A DNA stretch of 64,000 nt, from NCBI RefSeq assembly GCF_030411955.1, contig NZ_JASNRA010000002.1:372001-436000 (forward strand). Reading direction: 5' to 3'. Under the pieces are notes generated by a model. That model did no database searches. It saw only the letters and a list, made by a program, of their open reading frames with translations, and had not been told where the DNA came from. Source of the DNA: Massilia sp. YIM B02443 (GTDB lineage Bacteria > Pseudomonadota > Gammaproteobacteria > Burkholderiales > Burkholderiaceae_D). Positions 1-8,192 of this stretch are shown piece by piece. The translations under genes and the position numbers were made by a program. The first letter of the stretch is position 1. Every line of letters begins with the position of its first letter.

Positions 1-1020
1 ACCGGCCTGGCGCCGCTGTGGGCCACGCGCAGCGCGGCCGGCCTGCTGCTGACCGCCGCCGGCGCCTTCGTGGTGCTGGTCAACGCCGCCTGGCAGGACG
101 GGCACACCCCGGCGCCGAGCGCGGTCGCGCTGGCGGCGCGCGGCGCCGGCCTGCTGCTGGCGCCGCTGACGCTGCTGGCCGGCTACGCGCTGGCGCTGCG
201 CGTGATCGAACACGGCTGGAGCGTGGACCGGATCGTGGCCGCCGCCTGCCTGGCGCTGGCGGCCTGCTACGCCGGCGGCTACGCGGCGGCGGCGCGGCGG
301 CGCGGCTGGCTGCCGACGCTGGCCGGGGTCAACGTCGCCGCCGCCTTCGTGGCGCTCGGCGTGCTGGCGCTGCTGTTCTCGCCGCTGTGCGATCCGGCGC
401 GGCTGTCGGTGAACAGCCAGATGGCGCGCCTGGAGGCCGGCCGCATCACGCTGCGCCAGCTCGACGTCGCCTACCTGCACCACCACGGCGCGCGCTACGG
501 CCGCGCCGCCATTGATCGCCTGCAGGCCCGCACCAGGGGCGACGATGCCGTCTGGCTGGGCCAGGAAGTGGCGCGGCTGCGCGCGAACGTGCCCGACGTC
601 GACGATCCGTCGGTCGACGTGGCGGCCAACCTGCGGGTGTGGCCGTCCGGCGCGCGTCTGCCGGACGGCTTCGCCGGCGCCGCCTGGCGGGCGCATCGCG
701 AAACGCAGCGCTTGCCGCGCTGCCTGCGCCAGCGCGGCAAGCAGTGCGACGCCTTCATGATCGACCTCGACGGTGATACCAGGCCCGAGGTGATCGTGGT
801 CGATAGCGCCGATGGAACCAATGCCATCCTGCGCCAGGGGCGCGAGGGCTGGGAATTCGCGGGCAGCAGCCTGTCCCTGGTAACGTGCCGGTCGCTGGTG
901 CAAGCCATGCGGGAAGGAAAAATGCGAGCACTCGCACCGCGGATCGCCGATCTGGAAATCGCCGGACAGCGCGTCGAGATCCGCGGTGATGCCGGGATGA
1001 TGGACTGCACGGAAGAGTAA
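1..1020 (+). CDS. DUF4153-like membrane protein, 3' part (5' end outside window)
   Basis: The frame is open from the first base, so the N-terminus lies outside the window; 339 residues are visible. The visible part begins with hydrophobic helices (roughly residues 10-30, 45-65, 75-95 and 105-125), then an Arg-rich soluble tail of about 200 residues. The first helix, with its following short loop and Gln-Asp-Gly, resembles the C-terminal half of DUF4153 proteins, which are polytopic inner membrane proteins of unknown function. The tail contains an Asp-rich stretch (IDLDGDTRPE) like an isolated FG-GAP or calcium-loop motif and ends with a Cys-containing segment. No partner gene is visible upstream. 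Family assignment is by general resemblance only. Confidence 0.6.
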   Translation, partial: TGLAPLWATRSAAGLLLTAAGAFVVLVNAAWQDGHTPAPSAVALAARGAGLLLAPLTLLAGYALALRVIEHGWSVDRIVAAACLALAACYAGGYAAAARRRGWLPTLAGVNVAAAFVALGVLALLFSPLCDPARLSVNSQMARLEAGRITLRQLDVAYLHHHGARYGRAAIDRLQARTRGDDAVWLGQEVARLRANVPDVDDPSVDVAANLRVWPSGARLPDGFAGAAWRAHRETQRLPRCLRQRGKQCDAFMIDLDGDTRPEVIVVDSADGTNAILRQGREGWEFAGSSLSLVTCRSLVQAMREGKMRALAPRIADLEIAGQRVEIRGDAGMMDCTEE

Positions 1021-1332
1021 AACGGTGCAGCCCGTATCCTGGCAGCGATCCCCTGCCATGACAACAAGACCTCTAAGCATTGTTCAATGTATTTATGGAA
1101 ATTTTTCTCACTGTTTAGCGATTTGGGATTCTGTTTAGCAACGGAATGTGACTATTCATCCACAGAATCTGGCGAATCGTCTCGAAATGTCACGCATTGT
1201 CAAAAATTGTCTTCTGTAAATATTTATCGGTGGATAGAATAAATTCCATGTAGTACCGGCGCGCCTGCCTGCTGCCCTTGCCCGCGCCGTCTTCCCAAGC
1301 AGCTCACGCAACGACCGCAACACAACCCCGCA
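1021..1332. other. AT-rich intergenic region with phased short repeats
   Basis: This 312-base gap is clearly AT-richer than its flanks and carries no plausible gene. It holds two sets of regularly spaced repeats upstream of the porin gene: CTGTTTAGC at 1111 and again at 1131 (20 bases apart), and TGTCA, TGTCA, TGTCT at 1188, 1198 and 1208 (10 bases apart). A possible -10 (TAGAAT, 1235-1240) lies 17 bases after a weak -35 (TTCTGT, 1212-1217). The arrangement suggests a regulated promoter for the porin; the regulator is unknown. Confidence 0.45.
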
Positions 1333-2571
1333 ATGAATAAAAAGATTCTCGCCAGCCTGCTGGCGCTGCCACTGGTCGCGCCTGTCGCCCTGGCCCAAGA
1401 CAACGCCGTCAAGATCAGCGGCTTCGGCACCGCCGCCCTCACCTGGTCGGACGACGACCGCGCCCAGTTCGGCCGTCCGAACCAGGCCAGCGGCGCCGCC
1501 GACAATTTCCGCACCGGCGTCGACTCCAACCTCGGCCTGCAGGCAGACTACGCCGTCAACAGCTGGCTGTCGCTGACCGCCCAGGGCCTGGTGCGCCAGG
1601 ATGCCGAAGAACACTATGGCGCCGAGCTGAGCTGGGCATTCGCCAAGTTCCGCATCAACGACGAACTGAGCGTGCGCGTGGGCCGCGTCGGCCTGCCGGT
1701 GTTCATGATCTCGGACTACCGCAATGTCGGCTATGCCAACACCATGCTGCGTCCACCGGTCGAGCTGTATTCGCAGGTGCCGTTCAACAGCGTCGACGGT
1801 CTGGATGCGACCTGGCGCCGCGATTTCGGCAACACCAGCGTGACGACGCAGCTGGCGCTCGGCCAGATCAAGACCCCGCTGACCGGCTTCCATGCGCGCG
1901 GCAAGGACATCGTGGCGCTGAACGTGATGGCCGAGAACGGCCCGTTCACGGTGCGCGCCGGCCACGCCCGGGTCAAGGTCACGATCGACGACCTGGCCTC
2001 GCTCAACACCCTGGTCGGCAGCCTGCGCGCCGCCGGCACCGGCTACCGCCTGCCGCAAGTGAACGCGCTGGCCGACGAGATCCAGGCCGATGGCGCCAAG
2101 GGCACCTTCAATTCGCTGGGCCTGGCCATGGACTGGAACAACTTCGTGGTCCAGACCGAATACGCCAAGCGCAAGACCGACACCTACATCAACGACACCA
2201 CCTCGTGGTACGTGATGGGAGGCTACCGCATCGGCAAGTTCCTGCCCTACTACACCCGTTCGGAACTGAAGATCGACAGCGCGGTGAGCGCGTCGGCGCT
2301 GGGCGCCTGCCCGGCCGGCTATCCGGCCGCCTGCACGCCGACCCTGCGGCAGCTGGGCAGCGCGGTGCGCCGCGTCTCGGTCTCGGGCATCGGCCAGGGC
2401 GAGCAGACCACCGACACCATTGGCGTGCGCTGGGACTTCGCGCGCTCGGTGGCGCTGAAGGTGCAGATCGACCGCGTTAAGCCGGTCGGCAACGGCCTGT
2501 TCATTAACGCCAAGCCGGGCTTTGCCGGCCCGGTCACCGTGGGCGCCGTCGCCCTCGACTTCATCTTCTAA
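1333..2571 (+). CDS. Porin-like outer membrane beta-barrel protein
   Basis: A 412-residue protein with a typical signal peptide (MNKKILASLLALPLVAPVALAQ) and a mature part made of alternating polar and hydrophobic segments with many Tyr and Trp. It ends in Leu-Asp-Phe-Ile-Phe, the C-terminal aromatic signature recognised by the BAM complex. It does not show the usual burkholderial porin opening (SSVTLYG), so it belongs to a separate porin-like family; substrate is unknown. One probable extracellular loop near residues 320-337 contains two Cys. It is followed after 11 bases by a small PstS-like protein and then by a chemoreceptor, suggesting that uptake and sensing of one solute, possibly a phosphate compound, are linked. 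The upstream gap carries phased repeats. Confidence 0.75.
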   Translation: MNKKILASLLALPLVAPVALAQDNAVKISGFGTAALTWSDDDRAQFGRPNQASGAADNFRTGVDSNLGLQADYAVNSWLSLTAQGLVRQDAEEHYGAELSWAFAKFRINDELSVRVGRVGLPVFMISDYRNVGYANTMLRPPVELYSQVPFNSVDGLDATWRRDFGNTSVTTQLALGQIKTPLTGFHARGKDIVALNVMAENGPFTVRAGHARVKVTIDDLASLNTLVGSLRAAGTGYRLPQVNALADEIQADGAKGTFNSLGLAMDWNNFVVQTEYAKRKTDTYINDTTSWYVMGGYRIGKFLPYYTRSELKIDSAVSASALGACPAGYPAACTPTLRQLGSAVRRVSVSGIGQGEQTTDTIGVRWDFARSVALKVQIDRVKPVGNGLFINAKPGFAGPVTVGAVALDFIF

Positions 2572-2582
2572 GGGAGCGACGC

Positions 2583-2993
2583 ATGAAGAAACTGTTCATC
2601 GCCGCCGTCGCGGCATCGTCGTTGACCGCGCTGTCGCTGCCGGCATGCGCCGAAGTGGCCGTGGTCGTCAGCGCCAAGGCGGCCGAATCGTCGCTGACCA
2701 AGGAGCAGGTGGCCCAGGTCTTCCTGGGTAAATCGACGGCCATGACGCCGATCGACCAGGCCGACAGCGCCGCCGTGCGTGCCGAGTTCTACAAGAAAGT
2801 GGCGGACAAGGACGCGGCCCAGGCCAAGGCCCTGTGGTCGAAGCTGGTGTTCACCGGCAAGGCCACGATGCCGAAAGAGGTCGCCGACAACGCCGCCGTC
2901 AAGGCCGCCGTCGCCGCCAACCCGAAGGCGATCGGCTACATCGACAAGAGCGCCGTCGACTCCACGGTCAAGGTCGTCTACACGGCGCCATAA
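2583..2993 (+). CDS. Small PstS-like periplasmic phosphate-binding family protein
   Basis: A 136-residue secreted protein with a signal peptide ending about Cys-Ala-Glu at residues 21-23. The mature part matches the short PstS-like family: the segment on the action of an exported protein driving the machinery ([13 protein letters not shown]) and the end ([14 protein letters not shown]) are hallmarks of PstS-type folds, in which the Gly-Tyr-Ile motif is close to the ligand. It is less than half the length of true PstS, so it is not a complete importer component and no permease genes are nearby. It lies 11 bases after the porin gene with a Shine-Dalgarno-like GGGAG, so the two are probably co-transcribed. 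A role as ligand-capturing partner of the downstream chemoreceptor is only an inference. Confidence 0.75.
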   Translation: MKKLFIAAVAASSLTALSLPACAEVAVVVSAKAAESSLTKEQVAQVFLGKSTAMTPIDQADSAAVRAEFYKKVADKDAAQAKALWSKLVFTGKATMPKEVADNAAVKAAVAANPKAIGYIDKSAVDSTVKVVYTAP

Positions 2994-3076
2994 GGCCGTA
3001 TCAGGCACATCGTCGCAAGCACGTCGGCCGCCGGTTGCATACCGCCGGCCGACGCACGTCATCTGGAGACAAGAAC

Positions 3077-4639
3077 ATGAGCATCAAGCGCAGGATCTGG
3101 GCACTGCCCGTCATTTCCGCGATCATCTTCGGCCTCGGCGCCGGCGCCAGCGCCTATATCGCCAGCGGTGCGCTGAAATCGATCACCACCACCGAGAGTG
3201 TCGACTATCCGCTGCTCGACGCCTCCAAGGCCCTGGCGCTGGACGTCGCCGCCGTCACCGGCGCGCTGACCGATGCCGTCACCGAAGGCGACAAGGCCCT
3301 GATCGACGAGGCCGGCAAGCGCGCCGGGCAGATCCGCGCGCGCCTCGACCAGCTCGGCCGGCTCGCCGGCCAGCAGGAGACCGCCACGCGCCTGGCGGGC
3401 GAATTCGACGCTTATTACGCGCCGGCCCTGTCGTCGGCGCGCATCATGCTCGAGATCGAACAAGGCGATCCACAGGCAGCGGTAGGCAAGATGCAGGCCG
3501 CGCTCGCCGTATTGAATACCGACCTGGCCAAGACCGCCGAAGCGGCCCAGGCCCAGTTCACCGCCGGCATCGCGCACAGCGGAGACAGCGTGCGCCAGGT
3601 GGTGGTGGCGATGATCGTCACCGCGCTGATCGTGATCGCGGTGCTGGCGCTGGTGTCGTGGTTCGTGGTGCGCGCCATCTGGCGCCAGCTGGGCGGCGAG
3701 CCGGAATACGCGCGCACCATCGCCCAGGGCGTGGCGGCAGGCGACCTGTCGATGGACATCCGCATCGAGGCCGGCGACGACGCCAGCCTGCTGGTGGCAT
3801 TGAAAGAGATGCGGGCGCGCCTGGCCGGCCTGGTGGCCGGCATCAAGGGCTCGGCCGACACCATCGCCAGCGCCAGCAGCGAGATCGCCAGCGGCAACGC
3901 CGACCTGGCGCAGCGCACCGAATCGCAGGCGGCCAACCTGGACCGCACCACGCGCGCGATGGAAGAGCTCACCGGCGCGGTGCGCCAGAACGCCGCCAAC
4001 GCCGGCCAGGCCAGCGCGCTGGTCGAATCGGCCACCAGCATCGCCACCCGCGGCGGCGACGTGGTGGGCGGCGTGGTGAGCACCATGGGCGACATCAACG
4101 CCTCGGCGCGCAAGATCGTGGACATCATCTCGGTGATCGACGGCATCGCCTTCCAGACCAATATCCTGGCGCTGAACGCGGCGGTGGAAGCGGCGCGCGC
4201 CGGCGAGCAGGGCCGCGGCTTCGCGGTGGTGGCGGGCGAAGTGCGCACGCTGGCGCACCGCTCGGCGGCGGCGGCCAAGGAAATCAAGGAACTGATCGGC
4301 GACTCGGTGGCCAAGGTCGACGCCGGCAGCGCGCTGGTCGACGAGGCCGGCGCCACCATGGAACAGATCGTGGAAGCGGTGCGCAAGGTGCAGGCCATCA
4401 TGACCGAGATCCGCGACGCCGGCGTGCGCCAGAGCAGCGGCATCGACGACATCGGCCGCGCCATCGGCAGCATCGACGAGATGACCCAGCAGAACGCGGC
4501 GCTGGTCGAGGAAGCGTCGGCGGCGGCGGAATCGCTGACGGTGCAGACCGGTCACCTGACCGAGGCGCTGGCGGTGTTCAAGCTCGACAGCCGGCCCGCA
4601 GTCGGCGCCGGCAAGGCGCGCCTGGCCTTGATGGGCTAA
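3077..4639 (+). CDS. Methyl-accepting chemotaxis protein
   Basis: A 520-residue transmembrane chemoreceptor. It has a first membrane segment near residues 8-30, a periplasmic helical sensor of about 140 residues, a second membrane segment at about 173-197, a HAMP region, and a long cytoplasmic coiled coil. The highly conserved hairpin tip is present ([20 protein letters not shown], about residues 357-376), the part that contacts CheA and CheW. No C-terminal NWETF-type CheR-binding pentapeptide is seen. The ATG at 3077 is preceded by TGGAGA at a good distance; longer in-frame starts would overlap the preceding gene. It lies 83 bases after the PstS-like gene, and both may serve tactic sensing of a ligand entering through the porin. 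No other che genes are in the window. Confidence 0.93.
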   Translation: MSIKRRIWALPVISAIIFGLGAGASAYIASGALKSITTTESVDYPLLDASKALALDVAAVTGALTDAVTEGDKALIDEAGKRAGQIRARLDQLGRLAGQQETATRLAGEFDAYYAPALSSARIMLEIEQGDPQAAVGKMQAALAVLNTDLAKTAEAAQAQFTAGIAHSGDSVRQVVVAMIVTALIVIAVLALVSWFVVRAIWRQLGGEPEYARTIAQGVAAGDLSMDIRIEAGDDASLLVALKEMRARLAGLVAGIKGSADTIASASSEIASGNADLAQRTESQAANLDRTTRAMEELTGAVRQNAANAGQASALVESATSIATRGGDVVGGVVSTMGDINASARKIVDIISVIDGIAFQTNILALNAAVEAARAGEQGRGFAVVAGEVRTLAHRSAAAAKEIKELIGDSVAKVDAGSALVDEAGATMEQIVEAVRKVQAIMTEIRDAGVRQSSGIDDIGRAIGSIDEMTQQNAALVEEASAAAESLTVQTGHLTEALAVFKLDSRPAVGAGKARLALMG

Positions 4640-5004
4640 ACCCGGCACGCCACACATTGAAACGCCGGCAAGCCCGCCTTTACAAAAATTGACGGGCTTG
4701 CCGATTCGGCCACCATGCTGATCGTTCCGGCAACTCCGTTTTCGATTCGCTAATGCGCCGATCCGCTTATTCCCTCTACGCACCTCAACACGCGCTCATC
4801 CATTCGGCGCGATCCTGCCGCCATGCCATTTCGGCTACGTGGTAAGCACGCATCTCCCGATACAGCAAACGCTTTACAAAAGTAGTGCCCATGGGCATCA
4901 TCCCTTTGAATATGCCGGATGGTTAGTCCACGCCGGCGCTCGTCGTTTCCAATCGCTCTAGTCGTTACTAGTTGCTTCCACCGAGGTCTTACAACACCGC
5001 GCCC
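4640..5004. other. Intergenic region upstream of pilB
   Basis: This 365-base gap separates the chemoreceptor from pilB. Apart from the stem-loop at 4666-4703 it contains no convincing gene. Moderately AT-rich sequence from about 4850 to 4970 probably carries the pilB promoter, but I could not identify a clear -35/-10 pair or a sigma-54 site. Confidence 0.4.
4666..4703 (+). terminator. Stem-loop downstream of the chemoreceptor gene
   Basis: A perfect 11-base inverted repeat (CGGCAAGCCCG at 4666-4676, CGGGCTTGCCG at 4693-4703) encloses a 16-base loop 26 bases after the chemoreceptor stop codon. There is no T-run after the right arm, so it is either a weak or factor-assisted terminator or an mRNA 3'-end stabiliser. 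Confidence 0.45.
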
Positions 5005-6732
5005 ATGTCAGCAGTCCTTCCCAACAACACGACGGTCGGCGCCCCGCTTGCGGGGTTGGCGCGGGCATTGGTGCAAGCCAATCGCCTGAGCGCCGTGCAG
5101 GCCGATATGTTGAACAGGAAGGCAGCGCAAGAGAAGACCTTCTTCATCGACGTGCTGCTGGCCAGCGGCGCGATCGAGCCGCGCGCGCTGGCCGCGTTCT
5201 GCGCCGAGACCTTCGGCTATCCGCTACTCGACCTGTCGGCGTTCTCTCCCGAGTCGCTGCCGACCGCCGCCATCGACGCCAGGCTGATGCAGGCGCAGCG
5301 CGTGATCGCGCTGGCCAAGCGCGGCAACAAGCTGTCGGTGGCGCTGTCCGACCCGACCAATAACGGGGCGCTGGACCAGATCAAGTTCCAGAGCGAGGCG
5401 ACGGTGGAGCCGGTGATCGTGCCGCACGACGCCCTGCTGGTGCTGCTGGCCGCGATCGCCAAGGGCGCCGAGCAGGACCTGAGCGAACTGGCCGGCGACG
5501 AGGCCGAGATCGAGTTCGCCGACGACGACAAGCAGCCGGCCGCGGTCGAGCCGAGCGCCGACGTCGAGGACGCGCCGATCGTGCGCTTCCTGAACAAGAT
5601 CCTGATGGACGCGGTGCAGATGGGCGCCTCGGACATCCACTTCGAGCCCTACGAAAAGTATTACCGGATCCGCCTGCGGGTCGACGGCGTGCTGCGCGAC
5701 CACGCTTCGCCGCCGCTGTCGATCCGCGAGAAGCTGGTGTCGCGCATCAAGGTGCTGGCGCGCCTTGACATCGCCGAAAAGCGGGTGCCGCAGGACGGCC
5801 GCATGCGATTGCTGCTGTCGCCCACGCGCGCGATCGACTTCCGCGTCAGCACGCTGCCGACGCTGTTCGGCGAAAAGACCGTGATGCGTATCCTGGACGC
5901 GACCCAGGCGCAGATGGGCATCGACGCGCTCGGCTACGAGCCGGAACAGAAGGCGCTGCTGCTGGACGCGATCACCCGCCCCTACGGCATGGTGCTGGTG
6001 ACCGGCCCCACCGGTTCCGGCAAGACGGTGTCGCTGTACAGCTGCCTGAACCTGCTGAACAAGCCGGGCATCAACATCTCGACGGCGGAAGACCCGGCCG
6101 AGATCAACCTGCCGGGCGTGAACCAGGTCAACGTCAACGACAAGGCCGGGCTGACCTTCCCGGTGGCGCTGAAATCGTTCCTGCGCCAGGATCCCGACAT
6201 CATCATGGTCGGCGAGATCCGCGACCTGGAAACCGCCGACATCGCGATCAAGGCGGCGCAGACCGGCCACATGGTGTTCTCGACGCTACACACCAACGAC
6301 GCGCCGTCGACGCTGACGCGCCTGATGAACATGGGCGTGGCGCCGTTCAACATCGCTTCGTCGGTGATCCTGATCACGGCCCAGCGCCTGGCGCGCCGCC
6401 TGTGCAGCTGCAAGCAGCCGCTCGAGATCAGCATTGATGGGCTGCTGGCGGCCGGCTACCGCGCGAGCGACGTCGACGGATCATGGCGCCCGTACGGCCC
6501 GGTGGGGTGTGACCGCTGCCTCGGCTCCGGCTACAAGGGCCGGGTCGGCATCTACCAGATCATGCCGATCTCGCCGGCGATCGAGGCGCTGATCCTGGCC
6601 CACGGCAACTCGATGGAAATCGCGGCCCAGGCCGAGAAGGAAGGCGTGAATTCGCTGCGCCGCTCGGGCTTGATGAAAGTGATGCAAGGCATGACCAGCC
6701 TGGAAGAAGTGCTCGGCTGTACCAACGAATAA
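5005..6732 (+). CDS. pilB: Type IV pilus assembly ATPase PilB
   Basis: PilB powers pilus extension from the cytoplasmic face of the inner membrane. The 575-residue protein has an N-terminal GspE/MshEN-type domain (about 1-150), the Walker A motif GPTGSGKT (334-341), a Walker B region (DPDIIMVGEIRD), Asp and His boxes, and a zinc tetracysteine region: two Cys as CSCK and two as CDRC near residue 500. I place the start at ATG 5005; a TTG at 4972 would add 11 residues but the family usually starts close to the MSAVL segment. pilC follows after 53 bases. pilD, normally next, is displaced by a 3.4-kb insertion. The retraction ATPase PilT is not in the window. Confidence 0.96.
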   Translation: MSAVLPNNTTVGAPLAGLARALVQANRLSAVQADMLNRKAAQEKTFFIDVLLASGAIEPRALAAFCAETFGYPLLDLSAFSPESLPTAAIDARLMQAQRVIALAKRGNKLSVALSDPTNNGALDQIKFQSEATVEPVIVPHDALLVLLAAIAKGAEQDLSELAGDEAEIEFADDDKQPAAVEPSADVEDAPIVRFLNKILMDAVQMGASDIHFEPYEKYYRIRLRVDGVLRDHASPPLSIREKLVSRIKVLARLDIAEKRVPQDGRMRLLLSPTRAIDFRVSTLPTLFGEKTVMRILDATQAQMGIDALGYEPEQKALLLDAITRPYGMVLVTGPTGSGKTVSLYSCLNLLNKPGINISTAEDPAEINLPGVNQVNVNDKAGLTFPVALKSFLRQDPDIIMVGEIRDLETADIAIKAAQTGHMVFSTLHTNDAPSTLTRLMNMGVAPFNIASSVILITAQRLARRLCSCKQPLEISIDGLLAAGYRASDVDGSWRPYGPVGCDRCLGSGYKGRVGIYQIMPISPAIEALILAHGNSMEIAAQAEKEGVNSLRRSGLMKVMQGMTSLEEVLGCTNE

Positions 6733-6785
6733 CGACCACAACGACGACAGCGTCCTCGCGACCACGACAGGAACAGCAAAACCAC

Positions 6786-8021
6786 ATGGCAACCTCCCCC
6801 CAACCCAAGAGCAGCCGCGGCGCCCAGGTCAAGGAGTCCGTGTACGCCTGGGAAGGCAAGGACAAGAACGGCCGCACCATCCGCGGCGAAGTGCGCGCCG
6901 GCGGCCAGGCGATCGTCAACGTGACCCTGCGCCGCCAGGGCATCATGGTCACCAAGGTCAAGAAGAAGGTCTATCGCAGCGGCAAGAAGATCACCGACAA
7001 GGACCTGACCATGTTCACGCGCCAGCTGGCGACGATGATGAAGGCCGGCGTGCCGCTGCTGCAATCGTTCGACATCGTCGGCAAGGGCCACGCCAACCCG
7101 GCCATGGCCAAGCTGATCCAGGACCTGCGCAACGACGTCGAGACCGGCACCAGCCTGAACCGCGCGTTCCGCAAGTTCCCGCTGTACTTCGACCCGCTGT
7201 TCTGCAACCTGGTGGGCGCCGGCGAACAGGCCGGCATCCTGGAAGACCTGCTGACGCGCCTGGCGATCTACAAGGAAAAGACGCTCGCGCTCAAGGGCAA
7301 GATCAAGTCGGCCATGACCTATCCGATCGCGATCCTGGCGGTGGCGCTGATCGTGACCGCCGTGATCATGATCTGGGTGGTGCCGGCCTTCAAGCAGGTG
7401 TTCGAGAGCTTCGGCGCCGACCTGCCGACGCCGACCCTGATCGTAATGGCGATCTCGGCCTTCTTCGTCGAATGGTGGTACCTGATCTTCGGCTCGCTGT
7501 TCGCCGCAATCTATTTCTTCTTCCAGGCCTGGCGCCGCTCGCCGAAGATGCAGGCGACCATGGACCGCCTGCTGCTGCGCCTGCCGATCTTCGGCGAGGT
7601 GATCCGCAAGGCCACCATCGCACGCTGGACCCGCACCCTGTCGACCATGTTCGCGGCCGGCGTGCCGTTGGTGGAAGCACTGGATTCGGTCGGCGGCGCC
7701 TCGGGCAACGCGGTGTACCTGGAAGCGACGCGCAAGATCCAGACCGAGGTCAGCACCGGCACCAGCCTGACCGCATCGATGCAGAACACCGACGTGTTCC
7801 CGAACCTGGTGATCCAGATGGTGCAGATCGGCGAAGAATCGGGCTCGCTCGACGCGATGCTGGGCAAGGTGGCGGATTTCTTCGAGGAAGAAGTGGATGA
7901 GGCGGTGGCGGCATTGTCGTCGCTGATGGAGCCGCTGATCATGGTGATCCTGGGGGTGCTGATCGGCGGGCTGGTGATTGCGATGTATTTGCCGATCTTT
8001 AAGCTGGGTTCGGTGGTGTAG
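6786..8021 (+). CDS. pilC: Type IV pilus inner membrane platform protein PilC
   Basis: PilC is the polytopic inner membrane protein on which PilB acts. The 411-residue product has the expected two T2SS-F domains (about residues 75-200 and 278-400), each with the conserved FTRQLATMMKAGVPLLQ or WTRTLSTMFAAGVPLVE signature, and three hydrophobic segments: near 180-200, 220-245 and the C-terminus (MVILGVLIGGLVIAMYLPIF). Length is normal for the family. It follows pilB by 53 bases and both are probably one transcript. After its stop the sequence becomes AT-rich and the next gene, fic, is foreign in composition. Confidence 0.96.
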   Translation: MATSPQPKSSRGAQVKESVYAWEGKDKNGRTIRGEVRAGGQAIVNVTLRRQGIMVTKVKKKVYRSGKKITDKDLTMFTRQLATMMKAGVPLLQSFDIVGKGHANPAMAKLIQDLRNDVETGTSLNRAFRKFPLYFDPLFCNLVGAGEQAGILEDLLTRLAIYKEKTLALKGKIKSAMTYPIAILAVALIVTAVIMIWVVPAFKQVFESFGADLPTPTLIVMAISAFFVEWWYLIFGSLFAAIYFFFQAWRRSPKMQATMDRLLLRLPIFGEVIRKATIARWTRTLSTMFAAGVPLVEALDSVGGASGNAVYLEATRKIQTEVSTGTSLTASMQNTDVFPNLVIQMVQIGEESGSLDAMLGKVADFFEEEVDEAVAALSSLMEPLIMVILGVLIGGLVIAMYLPIFKLGSVV

Positions 8022-8123
8022 CCACTAGGACGTCGGAAGGACGGCTGCGGCGTCTGCCGTCTCAACGAATTTGCAATCACACAGCCGTTTCTAATCATTT
8101 TTAATCAAATTCAGCTTTTTTTT

Positions 8124-8184
8124 AACGTTTTTTTCATAACAAAAACGTTTTTGTGCGAAACTCAGCTCGTTTAAACGCTTTTTG
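8124..8184 (+). promoter_or_regulatory. Three helically phased AACG(T/C)TTTTT repeats upstream of fic
   Basis: The short motif AACG followed by T or C and a T-run occurs at 8124, 8144 and 8174, that is 20 and 30 bases apart. The middle copy forms the perfect palindrome AAAAACGTTTTT at 8141-8152. The whole stretch is strongly AT-rich. It looks like a binding array for a repressor or for H-NS-like silencing of an acquired gene; the protein that binds is unknown. Confidence 0.4.
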
Positions 8185-8192
8185 ATCGCGTC

